Numbered from the stretch's first letter, positions 1 through 8,893 are shown. The stretch: 64,000 nucleotides of DNA from Paenibacillus solani (GCF_001277345.1 NZ_LIUT01000001.1:3420675-3484674); one strand, 5' to 3'. A program made the numbers and translations. Notes: generated by a model from the letters alone, not told the origin.

Positions 1-876
1 ATCATCCCGAATCTGCAGTTGAAGCTGGATTACGAATGCATCGGAGACGACAACCTCGGTACGCTGACGAATACAGCCCGTTACATCAGCGAAATCGCCA
101 ACGTCAACATGCCGGTTAACCAGCCGTACGTTGGTAACGCTGCCTTTGCCCATAAGGGAGGCATTCATGTATCAGCGATCCTCCGCGACTCCAGAACGTA
201 CGAACATATCGAACCGGAAAAAGTCGGTAACAAACAGCGTGTGCTCGTTTCGGAGCTGGCCGGCCAGAGCAATATCGTATCCAAAGCTCAGGACATGGGT
301 CTGAATTTTGATCCGGCTAGTGAACAATCCAAGCATATCATCGGGAAGATTAAAGACCTTGAGCATGAAGGGTACCAGTTCGAGGGCGCAGACGCTTCGC
401 TGGAACTGCTTCTTCGGGAAGCGAATGGAGAACTGAAAGAGCTCTTTACCTTCGAATCCTTCAAAATGCTGGTAGAGAAGACAGCCGGACAGCCGGTCGT
501 CTCTGAAGCCTTCGTCAAAGTCAATGTGGCCGGTGAGAGCATTTATACTGCAGCGGAAGGCAATGGTCCGGTCAATGCGCTGGACAACGCGCTGCGTAAA
601 GCGCTTGTTCAATACTTCCCTACGCTTAAAGAAATGCATCTCGCAGACTATAAAGTACGGGTGCTGGATGACAAGGATGCAACGGCAGCCAAAGTGCGGG
701 TGCTTATTGAATCCAAGAACTTTGAGAACTCCTGGAACACGGTTGGAGTTTCAAGCAACGTCATCGAAGCGAGCTGGGAAGCCCTTGTCGATAGTATGCG
801 CTACGCACTGCTCGGTCAAATCTCGCCAGAGCAGGTGCATCAATCAGCAGCTAGACAAGGTTTGGTTAACCACTAG
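1..876 (+). CDS. cimA: Citramalate/2-isopropylmalate synthase family, C-terminal part (5' end outside window)
   Basis: The reading frame is open from base 1 and stops with TAG at 874-876, so only the C-terminal ~291 residues are present. The visible part begins in the end of the TIM-barrel domain (IGDDNLGTLTN, then NAAFAHKGGIHVSA with the metal-binding HKGGIHV stretch) and continues through the accessory region into the C-terminal regulatory (LeuA dimer) domain (EGNGPVNALDNALRKAL). This pattern fits the (R)-citramalate synthase branch, which condenses pyruvate and acetyl-CoA on the threonine-independent route to isoleucine, rather than classical LeuA. The branch assignment is by motif memory, not by alignment. 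A strong terminator follows, so the gene ends its transcription unit. Confidence 0.85.
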   Translation: MIPNLQLKLDYECIGDDNLGTLTNTARYISEIANVNMPVNQPYVGNAAFAHKGGIHVSAILRDSRTYEHIEPEKVGNKQRVLVSELAGQSNIVSKAQDMGLNFDPASEQSKHIIGKIKDLEHEGYQFEGADASLELLLREANGELKELFTFESFKMLVEKTAGQPVVSEAFVKVNVAGESIYTAAEGNGPVNALDNALRKALVQYFPTLKEMHLADYKVRVLDDKDATAAKVRVLIESKNFENSWNTVGVSSNVIEASWEALVDSMRYALLGQISPEQVHQSAARQGLVNH

Positions 877-892
877 TTTATCTTAATTACAA

Positions 893-937
893 AAGCGCGG
901 CTTTCGCGATAGCTTATGCATCGCGGCCGCGCTTTTT
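893..937 (+). terminator. Rho-independent terminator after the citramalate synthase gene
   Basis: The arms AAGCGCGGC (894-902) and GCCGCGCTT (925-933) form a GC-rich stem followed by a T run. It lies 17 bases after the stop codon and faces the convergent thioredoxin gene. Confidence 0.85.
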
Positions 938-977
938 CTGTATGTTTCATACTTTTGTATGTTGCATGGCATTAAAG

Positions 978-1529
978 TTATTTCAGCAGCTTGATCACCT
1001 TTTTACGAAGATCCTTGGGGTCTGGAGCACCCAGAATAATTTCCTGGATTACGCCGTTTCGATCAACCAGCACATTCGTAGGGAAGACCTGCCCTTTGTA
1101 CAATCCTTCGAATACCTCTCCTTTACGATCCATCAAGATTGGATATTGGAGTTGATAGTCCTGAACAAACTGACGGGCTTTCTTCTCGTAGTCATATTTG
1201 GACACATTGACTCCGTAAACTTCAAGCTTATCGGCGTACTCTGCCGCTAGCTTAGACAGTTCCGGGGCTTCCTCTTTGCATGGCCCGCACCACGATGCCC
1301 AGAAATTAATAATCATCGCCTTATCACGAGCTCCACCACCGGTATATGACTTGTCATCCATACCCTTCAAGGTAAAGGTCGGAGCAAGCAGCCCAGCTTT
1401 GGCCCCTGTTTCCGTCGGAAGTGGTTCTTCCTGCATAAAGGCAGCCTTAATATTGTCACCGGCCTGATTATAGATAACAGCACCTGCTGCAACTATTAGC
1501 AGGACGATAATAATGATGTTACGTTTCAT
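978..1529 (-). CDS. Membrane-anchored TlpA/ResA-like thioredoxin
   Basis: A 183-residue protein with an N-terminal membrane anchor (about residues 4-20) and an extracytoplasmic TlpA/AhpC-type thioredoxin fold. The active site WCGPC sits at residues 80-84 (Cys81, Cys84), and the cis-proline loop is VFPTN near Pro150. Members such as ResA and StoA reduce disulfides outside the membrane during cytochrome c maturation or spore cortex formation. No ccdA or resBC gene is adjacent, so its partner cannot be told. The start ATG has a good AAAGGA site. It is transcribed alone, convergent with the preceding gene. Confidence 0.85.
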   Translation of the reverse strand: MKRNIIIIVLLIVAAGAVIYNQAGDNIKAAFMQEEPLPTETGAKAGLLAPTFTLKGMDDKSYTGGGARDKAMIINFWASWCGPCKEEAPELSKLAAEYADKLEVYGVNVSKYDYEKKARQFVQDYQLQYPILMDRKGEVFEGLYKGQVFPTNVLVDRNGVIQEIILGAPDPKDLRKKVIKLLK

Positions 1530-1612
1530 AGGGATGGTTTCCTTTGCTAAGCGAAGTTATAGTCCCTATTGTACCCCGAAAACCCGAACTTTCAAACACG
1601 CATGAACCTCAA

Positions 1613-2353
1613 TCATCCTTCACTTAAATAAACATAAATATCTCCGAGCGTCTCTGCATGACCAAGAGTCCGGATCGTCTTCATGTAATCTGTCCATAAG
1701 CGTGCGGTCATACAAGCATCTGACAATGCATGATGTCTGCCTTCCACAGGGATATCTCGGCTGCGCAGCAGCTCATCCAAACTATAATCCGCCTGCTCCG
1801 GATATAACCTCTTCGCGAGCATCATCGTATCCAGCAAACGGTGAGTTAATCGAACCTTCGATGTTTTCCATAGCGCAGCATTTAAGAATCCGCGGTCATG
1901 CGCGGCCGCATGGGCCACGAGCACCCTGCCTCCGGCAAAAGCCATAAAATTATGCAGGCCCTCAAGCAGTGATGGAGCCGCTTCAACCATAGGCTGTGTA
2001 ATACCTGTAAGTTCAGCAATGAATGGAGGAACAAGAACTCCGCTGTTAACGATCGTATAAAAGGTTTCATGCTCGATCACCTGCTCTCCGATGACTCTAA
2101 CCGCACCAAATGATAGAATCCCATCCCCCTGCTGGTAGTGAAACCCTGTCGTCTCCAAATCAAATACAACAACCTCAAGTTCATTTAGCGGGATACCCAG
2201 GATCTCCGGCCGCCGGTTGTCCTTCATCAGGGAGCGGATGAACGCCAGCTGCTGGGGAGTTTGTGGCCCCCGCATGAAGGCAAGGGCAGAATGAAATTTT
2301 CCTGAACGAACCGAATGCCAGAAGCCTCCACTTGGTCGATCCGGCTCCTTCAC
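1613..2353 (-). CDS. DnaQ-like 3'-5' exonuclease (DEDDh)
   Basis: A 246-residue protein of the PolC/DnaQ epsilon exonuclease family. The Exo I motif VVFDLETTG (Asp65, Glu67), the Exo II region around ILVAHAAAHDRGFL, and a C-terminal HHALSDA motif supply the acidic and histidine residues of a DEDDh site. It is a free-standing exonuclease with a short N-terminal extension, not part of a polymerase. The GTG start lies behind AGGAGG and overlaps the TGA stop of the upstream DUF294 gene, so the two are translationally coupled. This nuclease/nucleotidyltransferase pairing recurs in other bacteria beside solute transporters; here the neighbour is an ammonium transporter. The substrate is unknown. 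Confidence 0.85.
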   Translation of the reverse strand: MKEPDRPSGGFWHSVRSGKFHSALAFMRGPQTPQQLAFIRSLMKDNRRPEILGIPLNELEVVVFDLETTGFHYQQGDGILSFGAVRVIGEQVIEHETFYTIVNSGVLVPPFIAELTGITQPMVEAAPSLLEGLHNFMAFAGGRVLVAHAAAHDRGFLNAALWKTSKVRLTHRLLDTMMLAKRLYPEQADYSLDELLRSRDIPVEGRHHALSDACMTARLWTDYMKTIRTLGHAETLGDIYVYLSEG

Positions 2354-3429
2354 GAGTCCCTCCTCGCTGCAAGACGCTGCTCTCTCAGCAATGCCCGGTG
2401 CAGCCGTCTCACAACAGCTAGCGTATCACGCAGCTCGTATTGGACGGTTTTGTTGTTGAACAGCTCCCTGGGAATATAACTGCTGCTCACCAATATTCCG
2501 TTTTCAATCCGAGCAGGCGTGTCATTTCTTAGACGAAGCCCGGTCAACCATGCACGATCCACGCTCTCCAGCAGCAAGCTGCCTTCTTCAAGCAGCAGCA
2601 CCTTCTCCATACGCTTCTGCGTCGAGGTTTCGATGATACCTCGCTGCAAAGCCAAGGTACGAATACTGTTCACAAGCGGGATATAAATCCCGTACTTCAC
2701 ATCAAAATCACCGGCATGCTCACCAAATCGTTCGGTTACAATCCGGCCCATCACATTCAGTGTAGCTTTGTGGTTGACTGTGTTTCGAAGCACGGCATGA
2801 CCGATGTCCGGGTGCAGCTTGACGGAGCATCGAAAGTGGTCAACCCATGCCTCAGATAACTCGCTGTCTCCAGCAATATGACGGAGATCCGAGGCGATGA
2901 CGAAATAGCGAATCGGCTCCCACTGTTGGTCTTCACACCACTTGCTGATCTGATGTTTCCAATCCCCAAGCCTCTGGCTCCATAAGGGCTCGGAACACAT
3001 CACCTTTCCCGGACATTTGGGATATCCAGCATACTCCAGCAGATTAGCCAGCCGAAGGCCAAATTCCCGGAAATAAGGGTGACTTTCCTCCTTCAGCTCA
3101 TCCCCGATGATCAATCCGTTGTCCTGATCGCTCCAAAGCGTAGCTTCCTGTCTTCCGCTGCTGCCAAAAGCAACAAACGCATAACATGCAGGAGGCCGGC
3201 CAAAGCCAGCCTTCCACATGTCCTGTTCACAGATCGCCGCAGCACGCTCTCCAATCACATCATGCATCACATTGATAAGTGCAATCCATTCCCTCAATTC
3301 CAACTCACTGCGCATGTCGATCAGTTGGTCCTGACAAGCAATTCGTTGATCGCGTAATTGCTGTGCATTTGATGCGTTCCGTATTTCCGATAATAGAGGA
3401 AACTCATGTTCAGACTTCTGAGGTTTCAT
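2350..3429 (-). CDS. DUF294-type nucleotidyltransferase (GlnD-like)
   Basis: A 359-residue protein with the nucleotidyltransferase signature GSSGRQE (residues 89-95) followed by SDQDNG, placing catalytic aspartates at about 101 and 103, then a helical DUF294 C-terminal domain. The fold is that of the GlnD/GlnE nucleotidyltransferases that modify PII and glutamine synthetase. Unlike many relatives it has no CBS or cyclic-nucleotide domain. It follows amtB by 51 bases with no terminator between, and overlaps the exonuclease gene by 4 bases, so an operon of three genes is likely. A role in nitrogen signalling is inference from context; the target is unknown. Confidence 0.8.
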   Translation of the reverse strand: MKPQKSEHEFPLLSEIRNASNAQQLRDQRIACQDQLIDMRSELELREWIALINVMHDVIGERAAAICEQDMWKAGFGRPPACYAFVAFGSSGRQEATLWSDQDNGLIIGDELKEESHPYFREFGLRLANLLEYAGYPKCPGKVMCSEPLWSQRLGDWKHQISKWCEDQQWEPIRYFVIASDLRHIAGDSELSEAWVDHFRCSVKLHPDIGHAVLRNTVNHKATLNVMGRIVTERFGEHAGDFDVKYGIYIPLVNSIRTLALQRGIIETSTQKRMEKVLLLEEGSLLLESVDRAWLTGLRLRNDTPARIENGILVSSSYIPRELFNNKTVQYELRDTLAVVRRLHRALLREQRLAARRDS

Positions 3430-3480
3430 GCACGAGCCTCCTTATGGGGCTTCGCTCTGTCAGAATCGTTTGTTTCAGTG

Positions 3481-4920
3481 CTATTCATGTGGCATCGCTT
3501 CCGGCATTGGTCTATTTCCCGGGTGTAACTTGGTAGACTGCCCTTCCGATTCTGCCTGGAGCTTCATTTGCTCCGGATATCCATAAGTTCCATGCTCACT
3601 GATATCAAGACCCATCACTTCTTCTTCCTCTGTCACGCGGATACCCATCGAAACTTTCATGATATACAGTATGACGAATGAGATCACCCATACGAATACA
3701 AACGTACCGATCAGACCCAGAAGCTGAACCCCAAGCTGTCCGAATCCTCCTCCATAAAAAGCTCCTTTGCTGCCTACGCCCGTAATTTCAACAAGCCGCG
3801 GGGCTGCGAACAAACCGGTCGATACGGCACCCCACATACCGGCGATACCGTGTACGGAGAAAGCATAGACCGGATCATCGATCCCTTTGTGGTCAAACCA
3901 TTGAGCCGTAAAGAAAGTGATAATACCAGCTGCAGCACCAATTACGACAGCAGCCCAAGGCTCTACGAAGGCACAAGCCCCTGTAATGGCTACAAAAGCA
4001 GCGAGAATTCCATTAAGCATGCTGGGAATATCGGCTTTACCAAGCACTGCCCAAGAGATCAGCAATGCCGCCAGCGCTCCCGCCGCCGCAGCGATATTCG
4101 TGTTCAATGCCACAAATCCAAAGAATCCGTCCGTAAGTGCTGAGATGGTGCTGCCTGGATTAAATCCGAACCAACCGATCCAGATAATGAAGACGCCCAG
4201 TACAGATAGAACCTGGTTGTGACCCGGCATGCTGTTTGGCTTGCCGTCTTTATTATATTTGCCAATCCGAGGCTTCAGCAGAATAGTGGCCGCCAGAGCT
4301 GCTGTGGCCCCAGTCAGATGAACAACCGTCGACCCGGCAAAGTCCTGCATCCCCAATGCTCCAAGCCAGCCGCCGCCCCATACCCAGTGGGCTACAATAG
4401 GATAAATCACGATGGTGAACAGCAGTCCGAACACGATATACACACCGAGCTTCGCGCGTTCAGCCATGCCTCCGCAAGCAATAGCCAAAGAAACAGCGGC
4501 GAAGGACAAGTGGAATAGAAACATAATCGTCGTTGGCACGTCATATACGGATAAGGAATCAAATGATCCCGATGCATGGTCACCGCTTAAGAAGAAACCT
4601 TCGAAACCGAAGAAGCTGTTTCCGTTACCGAAGGCCAAACCAAACCCCAATGCCCAGAAAGCCACAATAGATATTCCGAAGGTCAAAAAAGTTTTGCCTG
4701 CTACATGTCCTGCATTCTTCATTCGAACCGATCCGGCCTCCAGCAGCGCAAACCCTGCTTGCATGAAAAAAACGAGCAGTGCTGCCAAGAAAACGAAGAC
4801 GGAGTTCAAACCAATCGTTAAATCAACATTCGTTGCTTCTTCACCGGAGGCGAACACACTACCCGGGAAAGCAGGGATCGCTGCTGCCCCAATCATCACA
4901 CTCAGCCATGTTTTCCTCAT
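3481..4920 (-). CDS. amtB: Ammonium transporter, Amt family
   Basis: A 479-residue Amt/MEP channel with an N-terminal signal-like segment and about eleven membrane helices. Family features include FFMQAGFALLEAG near the N-terminus, TVVHLTGA in the middle, and a cytoplasmic tail ending in PMPEAMPHE. I chose the start at 4920 because GAGGTGAGGG sits just before it; the longer reading frame to 4968 has no comparable site. No glnK/PII gene is adjacent, which is unusual because amtB and glnK are often paired. A perfect GlnR/TnrA-type palindrome lies about 120 bases upstream, so induction under nitrogen limitation is expected. Confidence 0.92.
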   Translation of the reverse strand: MRKTWLSVMIGAAAIPAFPGSVFASGEEATNVDLTIGLNSVFVFLAALLVFFMQAGFALLEAGSVRMKNAGHVAGKTFLTFGISIVAFWALGFGLAFGNGNSFFGFEGFFLSGDHASGSFDSLSVYDVPTTIMFLFHLSFAAVSLAIACGGMAERAKLGVYIVFGLLFTIVIYPIVAHWVWGGGWLGALGMQDFAGSTVVHLTGATAALAATILLKPRIGKYNKDGKPNSMPGHNQVLSVLGVFIIWIGWFGFNPGSTISALTDGFFGFVALNTNIAAAAGALAALLISWAVLGKADIPSMLNGILAAFVAITGACAFVEPWAAVVIGAAAGIITFFTAQWFDHKGIDDPVYAFSVHGIAGMWGAVSTGLFAAPRLVEITGVGSKGAFYGGGFGQLGVQLLGLIGTFVFVWVISFVILYIMKVSMGIRVTEEEEVMGLDISEHGTYGYPEQMKLQAESEGQSTKLHPGNRPMPEAMPHE

Positions 4921-5040
4921 ACCCTCACCTCTAATGTTAGTTTTTCTTACATAATTTTGAGTACTCATGGCCAGTATACGAGAGTAAAACTATAAATCGC
5001 AATGTGTTTTTAACGAAATAATCAAATAACACAAGCTTTA

Positions 5041-5057
5041 TGTAATATAATATAACA
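5041..5057 (-). promoter_or_regulatory. GlnR/TnrA-type operator upstream of amtB
   Basis: TGTAATATAATATAACA matches the consensus TGTNANAWWWTNTNACA at every fixed position. In Bacillales such boxes are bound by the MerR-family nitrogen regulators GlnR or TnrA. Its place upstream of an ammonium transporter gene supports function. The distance to the weak amtB -10 suggests activation more than blocking. Confidence 0.8.
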
Positions 5058-5140
5058 TTACTTACTCGAATCCCATAACATCATACTGATATCACAGCAC
5101 ACCAAGCATCCTTGCTAATAATCTGTTTCAACTACAACGT

Positions 5141-5170
5141 TTGACTGTATGGTTGAAGATCATGTATCAT
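5141..5170 (+). promoter_or_regulatory. SigA-type promoter of the MerR/YugP unit
   Basis: TTGACT (5141-5146) and TATCAT (5165-5170) are separated by 18 bases, about 75 bases before the MerR start codon. Confidence 0.6.
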
Positions 5171-5243
5171 ATTTCTATTAAAATGAAAATATATATGCAA
5201 TCATTAATGTCCAATTCCATGATGTCTTGAGAGGTGATGAAAT

Positions 5244-5690
5244 ATGGGGATCACGAGCGGAAGCCTCTTCCGGATAGGCGAACTGGCAAAAGCTGCTAGA
5301 ATTAGCGAGAGAACCATTGACTACTATACGAAGTTGGGTTTAATTTCCCCTGAAAAACGGACGTTAAAGAATTACAGGTTATACAGCAATGAAACCTTAA
5401 GCACTCTCGAACGTATTAATCAGTTAAAGCAAGAGAAATATACTCTGGATGAGATTAAGGAGCGATTGGATCGGTGGAAGTCGGTTTCTGATGACACGGA
5501 AATGACGGAGAAGCTAACCAAGCTCGAAATCCAGATGAAACAGCTTGAGAGGGATGTTAAGGAACTAAACCCGCTGCTGAGTGAATTAAAACCCAGTCAA
5601 GCAAGGGAAGTGCTTGCTAATATTCTTCCTAAGGGAGCGGCTTGCATCGAGTCCATTCAAATTTTGCTGAACCACTTTACTTCAATGTAA
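5244..5690 (+). CDS. MerR family transcriptional regulator
   Basis: A 148-residue regulator with an N-terminal winged helix-turn-helix (FRIGELAKAARISERTIDYYTKLGLISP, residues 9-36) and a coiled-coil dimerisation helix at about 85-115. The C-terminus is short and has no clear metal- or drug-binding cysteine pair, so the signal is unknown. It lacks the GlnR/TnrA N-terminal pattern despite lying opposite amtB. The ATG has a GAGGTGAT site at good spacing. It is followed by the YugP-type protease gene after 42 bases in the same direction. Confidence 0.85.
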   Translation: MGITSGSLFRIGELAKAARISERTIDYYTKLGLISPEKRTLKNYRLYSNETLSTLERINQLKQEKYTLDEIKERLDRWKSVSDDTEMTEKLTKLEIQMKQLERDVKELNPLLSELKPSQAREVLANILPKGAACIESIQILLNHFTSM

Positions 5691-5732
5691 CGATGCCACA
5701 CCAATTGACAACTATGTATGGAGGTATGATAA

Positions 5733-6413
5733 ATGTATTCTGACTGGATGTTTATACTTATAATTATTGCGTTTATTTTCTCGCTATGGGCACAATTCCG
5801 TGTGAAGGGCACTTTTAATAAATGGACCAAAGTAGAGACCAGCACCGGCATGACCGGTTACGATGCAGCCCGGCATATGCTGGATGCTAACGGTCTTCAC
5901 GATGTACCGATTGAACCGGTACGAGGCACGCTCTCGGATCACTACGACCCGACCAAACGCGTTGTGCGGTTATCCGAGCCTGTATACTATGAACGTTCCA
6001 TCTCGGCTGTCTCCGTTGCTTGTCACGAAGTCGGCCATGCGATCCAGCATGCGGAACATTATCCGATGCTTGTCGCCCGGCACAAAATGTTCCCGGTCGT
6101 TAACTTCGCATCCGGCATCGCTCCATTTCTATTGATTGCAGGATTCCTGTTTAATGCGATGAACCTGGTCGGTATCGGAATTATCTTCTTCTCTTGCGCC
6201 GTTGCCTTCCAGCTTGTTACCCTGCCGGTTGAGTTTAACGCAAGTAACCGCGCTCGTCAGCTCATGGTTCAAGAAGGCTATATCGCCAACAACGAAGAGC
6301 GCGGGGTTGCTAAAGTCTTGAATGCCGCAGCGCTGACTTATGTCGCTGCAGCCTTGATATCCCTGCTGGAGCTGATCCGTTATATCATGATTTTTACAAG
6401 CAATCGGGAGTAA
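5733..6413 (+). CDS. yugP: YugP-like membrane zinc metallopeptidase
   Basis: A 226-residue membrane protein of the Zn_peptidase_2 family. An N-terminal helix (about residues 5-20) precedes a zinc-protease core with HEVGH (His98, Glu99, His102), then two or three hydrophobic segments in the C-terminal half. Its B. subtilis relative YugP has no settled substrate. The start has a GGAGG site. It forms a likely two-gene unit with the upstream MerR gene and ends at a strong bidirectional terminator. Confidence 0.85.
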   Translation: MYSDWMFILIIIAFIFSLWAQFRVKGTFNKWTKVETSTGMTGYDAARHMLDANGLHDVPIEPVRGTLSDHYDPTKRVVRLSEPVYYERSISAVSVACHEVGHAIQHAEHYPMLVARHKMFPVVNFASGIAPFLLIAGFLFNAMNLVGIGIIFFSCAVAFQLVTLPVEFNASNRARQLMVQEGYIANNEERGVAKVLNAAALTYVAAALISLLELIRYIMIFTSNRE

Positions 6414-6449
6414 GCGATTCTTAAATTGAATGAACATTCTTGGCAAAAC

Positions 6450-6500
6450 AAAGGGCTTTCCTCTCTACCATCGATCGGTGGAGAGGAAAGCCCTCTTTTT
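6450..6500. terminator. Bidirectional terminator between yugP and the LysR gene
   Basis: The perfect 14-bp arms AGGGCTTTCCTCTC (6452-6465) and GAGAGGAAAGCCCT (6481-6494) are followed by CTTTTTG on the plus strand and bounded by an A-rich run for the other direction. Confidence 0.9.
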
Positions 6501-6540
6501 GTATAATTCAATAATGTCATTCTCGTAATGTAATGAAGCC

Positions 6541-7476
6541 TTAGGGAGACGCAGCGGAATCCGCCTTCTCTTCCTTTTTGGATGACGGGTCAATCCCAAA
6601 ATATTGAAGCAGGAACGTACGGAACGCCTGCGCAACTGGCGGAAGCTTCTCATCCGCACGGTGAATCAGACCAATCGAACGTGTTACCTTCGGCTCCGAG
6701 ATCCGGACACGTGCCGGCTGCAGCGGATTCGTCTGGAAGAGCGCCATTTCAGGCAGCAGGCTGACTCCCATACCCGCAGCAACCAGACCACGGATCGTAT
6801 CCGTTTCCTCGCCTTCAAAAGCGATTTTCGGTGTAAATCCGGCTTCGAGGCAAGCATGCCATACGATGGGGCGCAAGGAGTAACCTTTGCTGAACAACAC
6901 AAAGCGCTCCTCTTTCAGTTGCTCCAGCTTAATCGACTGCTCCCCGGCAAGAGGGTGATTCGGCGGGAGAATCGCAAATAGCTCTTCTGTCAAGACGACA
7001 TCTCCATCCACTTGATCATGGCGCTCCGGAAACGGAGACACAAAGGCCAAATCCACTTCGGCCCCAACCACGTCCCGGATCAGAGTCGGGAACATTCCCT
7101 GTTTGAAACGAAACTTCACGTTCGGGTATTTCTTGCGGAATTCAGCCACGATGGACGGAATGAGATGTATGCCCAGGCTGTGAGGAAAGCCGATGCGAAT
7201 CTCCCCTTGTTCCGGATCCAGAAACTCATGTATCTCGACAACCGCACGGTCCAAGTCCTTCATAATGCTCTCCACCCGTTTGCAAAAAAGCTGACCTACC
7301 GGGGTTAATTGCAGGTTCCGGCCTTTTTGCATGAACAAATTAACACCAAGTTCCTCTTCCAGCTGATGTATTTGACGGCTAACGGCTGACTGAGCCACAT
7401 GAAGCTCTTCTGCCGCTTGGGTAACGTGTTCTTTTTGCGCAACCTTTACAAAGTATTGCAACTGTCGTAATTCCAC
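6541..7476 (-). CDS. LysR family regulator, GltC-like
   Basis: About 311 residues with an N-terminal LysR helix-turn-helix (ELRQLQYFVKVAQKEHVTQ at the start) and a substrate-binding domain (IRIGFPHSLGIHLIPSIV, GEETDTIRGLVAAGMGVSLLPE). The N-terminus and effector domain resemble B. subtilis GltC, the activator of glutamate synthase genes, but gltAB is not in the window. I place the start at the GTG at 7474-7476 because family members begin with M/V-ELRQL and a GGAG lies 11 bases upstream; the open frame extends to 7536 without a better site. The C-terminal tail is acidic and lysine-rich. Confidence 0.85.
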   Translation of the reverse strand: MELRQLQYFVKVAQKEHVTQAAEELHVAQSAVSRQIHQLEEELGVNLFMQKGRNLQLTPVGQLFCKRVESIMKDLDRAVVEIHEFLDPEQGEIRIGFPHSLGIHLIPSIVAEFRKKYPNVKFRFKQGMFPTLIRDVVGAEVDLAFVSPFPERHDQVDGDVVLTEELFAILPPNHPLAGEQSIKLEQLKEERFVLFSKGYSLRPIVWHACLEAGFTPKIAFEGEETDTIRGLVAAGMGVSLLPEMALFQTNPLQPARVRISEPKVTRSIGLIHRADEKLPPVAQAFRTFLLQYFGIDPSSKKEEKADSAASP

Positions 7477-7565
7477 GCCTTTTATCGCTCCATTCTTATT
7501 CCCTAGAAGACTTGAAGACTTTATCAAATCATCCAATTCTATTATAACAGACCCTCTAGGTCCGA

Positions 7566-8180
7566 TTATGTTCGATGTTTGAATAATCGAATCATGAGAC
7601 CGTAGAGGAAAAATCCGCCTACCAATCCGCCCAGATGAGCTACAAGACTGACCCCCGGGGTAAACGAGAACAGTATCCCCAAAATAAGCAGGGTGAACAG
7701 CGTCTTGCGAGACGACTCATCAATGACTTGCTGCTGGAACAGCGCAATGTACAGATAAGCGCCATAGGCACCATATATGGCTCCAGAAGCGCCGACAAGG
7801 AAGTGGTAACCCTCCAGGCGCTCATAATATGCCAATCCGATGATATTGCCGAGCAGACCACTGAGCAAATACAGGATCGCAAATTTCCAGCTCCCCATGA
7901 TTCTCTCCAGCGGAGGAACAAACACCAACAGTGCAAAGCTATTAAACAACAAATGATCAAATCCATTATGGAGAAACATCGCGGTAAAATATCGCCAAGC
8001 TTCATCAACAAACTGCGGCAAATCCGATAAAGCCCCGTATTTCATCAGGGTCAATGGATTTCTCGATCCGCCGTCAATCGACGTCAGGACGAACATCACC
8101 AGGTTAATCACAATCAGCAGCGATGTAACCGGGTAATAACGCAGGTATTTTCTCCAATTCTCATATCGTACGAATATCAT
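7566..8180 (-). CDS. Rhomboid family intramembrane serine protease
   Basis: A 204-residue, six-helix rhomboid. The catalytic serine is in VGASGAIYG (about Ser132) and the partner histidine in SLVAHLGGLVGG (about His182); the conserved FLHNGFDHLLFN stretch supplies the His/Asn oxyanion region. The start at 8180 is set by GAGGAGG seven bases upstream; six extra residues in the longer frame lack a site. The protease cleaves transmembrane helices, but the substrate is unknown. It lies divergent from tpx. Confidence 0.88.
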   Translation of the reverse strand: MIFVRYENWRKYLRYYPVTSLLIVINLVMFVLTSIDGGSRNPLTLMKYGALSDLPQFVDEAWRYFTAMFLHNGFDHLLFNSFALLVFVPPLERIMGSWKFAILYLLSGLLGNIIGLAYYERLEGYHFLVGASGAIYGAYGAYLYIALFQQQVIDESSRKTLFTLLILGILFSFTPGVSLVAHLGGLVGGFFLYGLMIRLFKHRT

Positions 8181-8222
8181 AGCATCCTCCTCATCCAAAA
8201 TCAGGCCAGGGATGCCTCTTAG

Positions 8223-8252
8223 TGGACATTCCCTTTTTAAAAAGATTATAAT
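8223..8252 (+). promoter_or_regulatory. Promoter of tpx
   Basis: TGGACA (8223-8228) and TATAAT (8247-8252) are separated by 18 bases, about 50 bases before the tpx start. Confidence 0.65.
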
Positions 8253-8302
8253 GTACCATGAACCTGATCACCAAACTTTGATATCCAAGGAGGAGATTTA
8301 TC

Positions 8303-8821
8303 ATGGCTCAAGAACGTTCAGGAGCTGCCACTTTCAAGGGCAATCCTATTACTCTCATCGGACCACAGCTCAAGGCTGGTGATGCCGCGCCAGATTTTAC
8401 AGTAAGCAAGAACCTGCTCGAGGATGTTTCCCTTAAAGATTATGCTGGTAAAATCAAGCTGATCAGCGTCGTTCCTTCCCTCGACACCGGAGTATGTGAC
8501 GCACAGACACGCCGTTTCAACGAGGAAGCCGCAGGACTAGGCGATGATGTCGTGGTCCTTACGATCAGTGCAGACCTTCCATTTGCCCAAGCTCGTTGGT
8601 GCGGAGCTGCTGGCGTAGACCGTGTCATTACGCTATCTGACTATAAATCGCGCTCTTTCGGTGAAGCCTATGGTGTGCTCATTAAGGAGTTCCAGCTCGA
8701 CATGCGTTCAATCTTCGTTGTCGATGCTAACGATAAGATCACTTATGCCGAATACCTCGGTGAAATGACAGAGCATCCGAATTATGAAGCTGCCGTGGAA
8801 GCCGTGAAATCTCTGCGGTAA
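8303..8821 (+). CDS. tpx: Thiol peroxidase
   Basis: A 172-residue 2-Cys peroxiredoxin of the Tpx type. The peroxidatic cysteine is in [12 protein letters not shown] (Cys65) and the resolving cysteine is Cys100 in ARWCGAAG, the usual Tpx spacing. It reduces hydrogen and alkyl peroxides in the cytoplasm using thioredoxin. The start has an AAGGAGGAG site, a good promoter lies upstream and an intrinsic terminator directly after, so it is a single-gene unit. Confidence 0.95.
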   Translation: MAQERSGAATFKGNPITLIGPQLKAGDAAPDFTVSKNLLEDVSLKDYAGKIKLISVVPSLDTGVCDAQTRRFNEEAAGLGDDVVVLTISADLPFAQARWCGAAGVDRVITLSDYKSRSFGEAYGVLIKEFQLDMRSIFVVDANDKITYAEYLGEMTEHPNYEAAVEAVKSLR

Positions 8822-8853
8822 CACTCTTAAGGCTACATACACAGCACACTTTT

Positions 8854-8886
8854 AAAAAGCGGGAGAGCAGCTCTCCCGCTTTTTCT
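8854..8886 (+). terminator. Terminator of tpx
   Basis: The stem AAAGCGGGAGAG / CTCTCCCGCTTT is followed by a T run, ending just before the convergent DUF1499 gene and probably working in both directions. Confidence 0.9.
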
Positions 8887-8893
8887 TATTGGA

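Larger units (their letters stand above)
4921..5243. promoter_or_regulatory. Divergent control region between amtB and the MerR gene
   Basis: This AT-rich stretch has no gene. It holds a GlnR/TnrA-type palindrome (5041-5057), a possible -10 for amtB on the minus strand (TATAGT, 4989-4994) and a plus-strand promoter for the MerR gene (5141-5170). No hairpin or riboswitch-like fold was noticed. Confidence 0.6.

Noticed and set aside
5244..5690. MerR-family gene as glnR or tnrA
   Set aside because: The HTH and C-terminus do not show the GlnR/TnrA pattern and no glnA follows, although a GlnR-type box is nearby.
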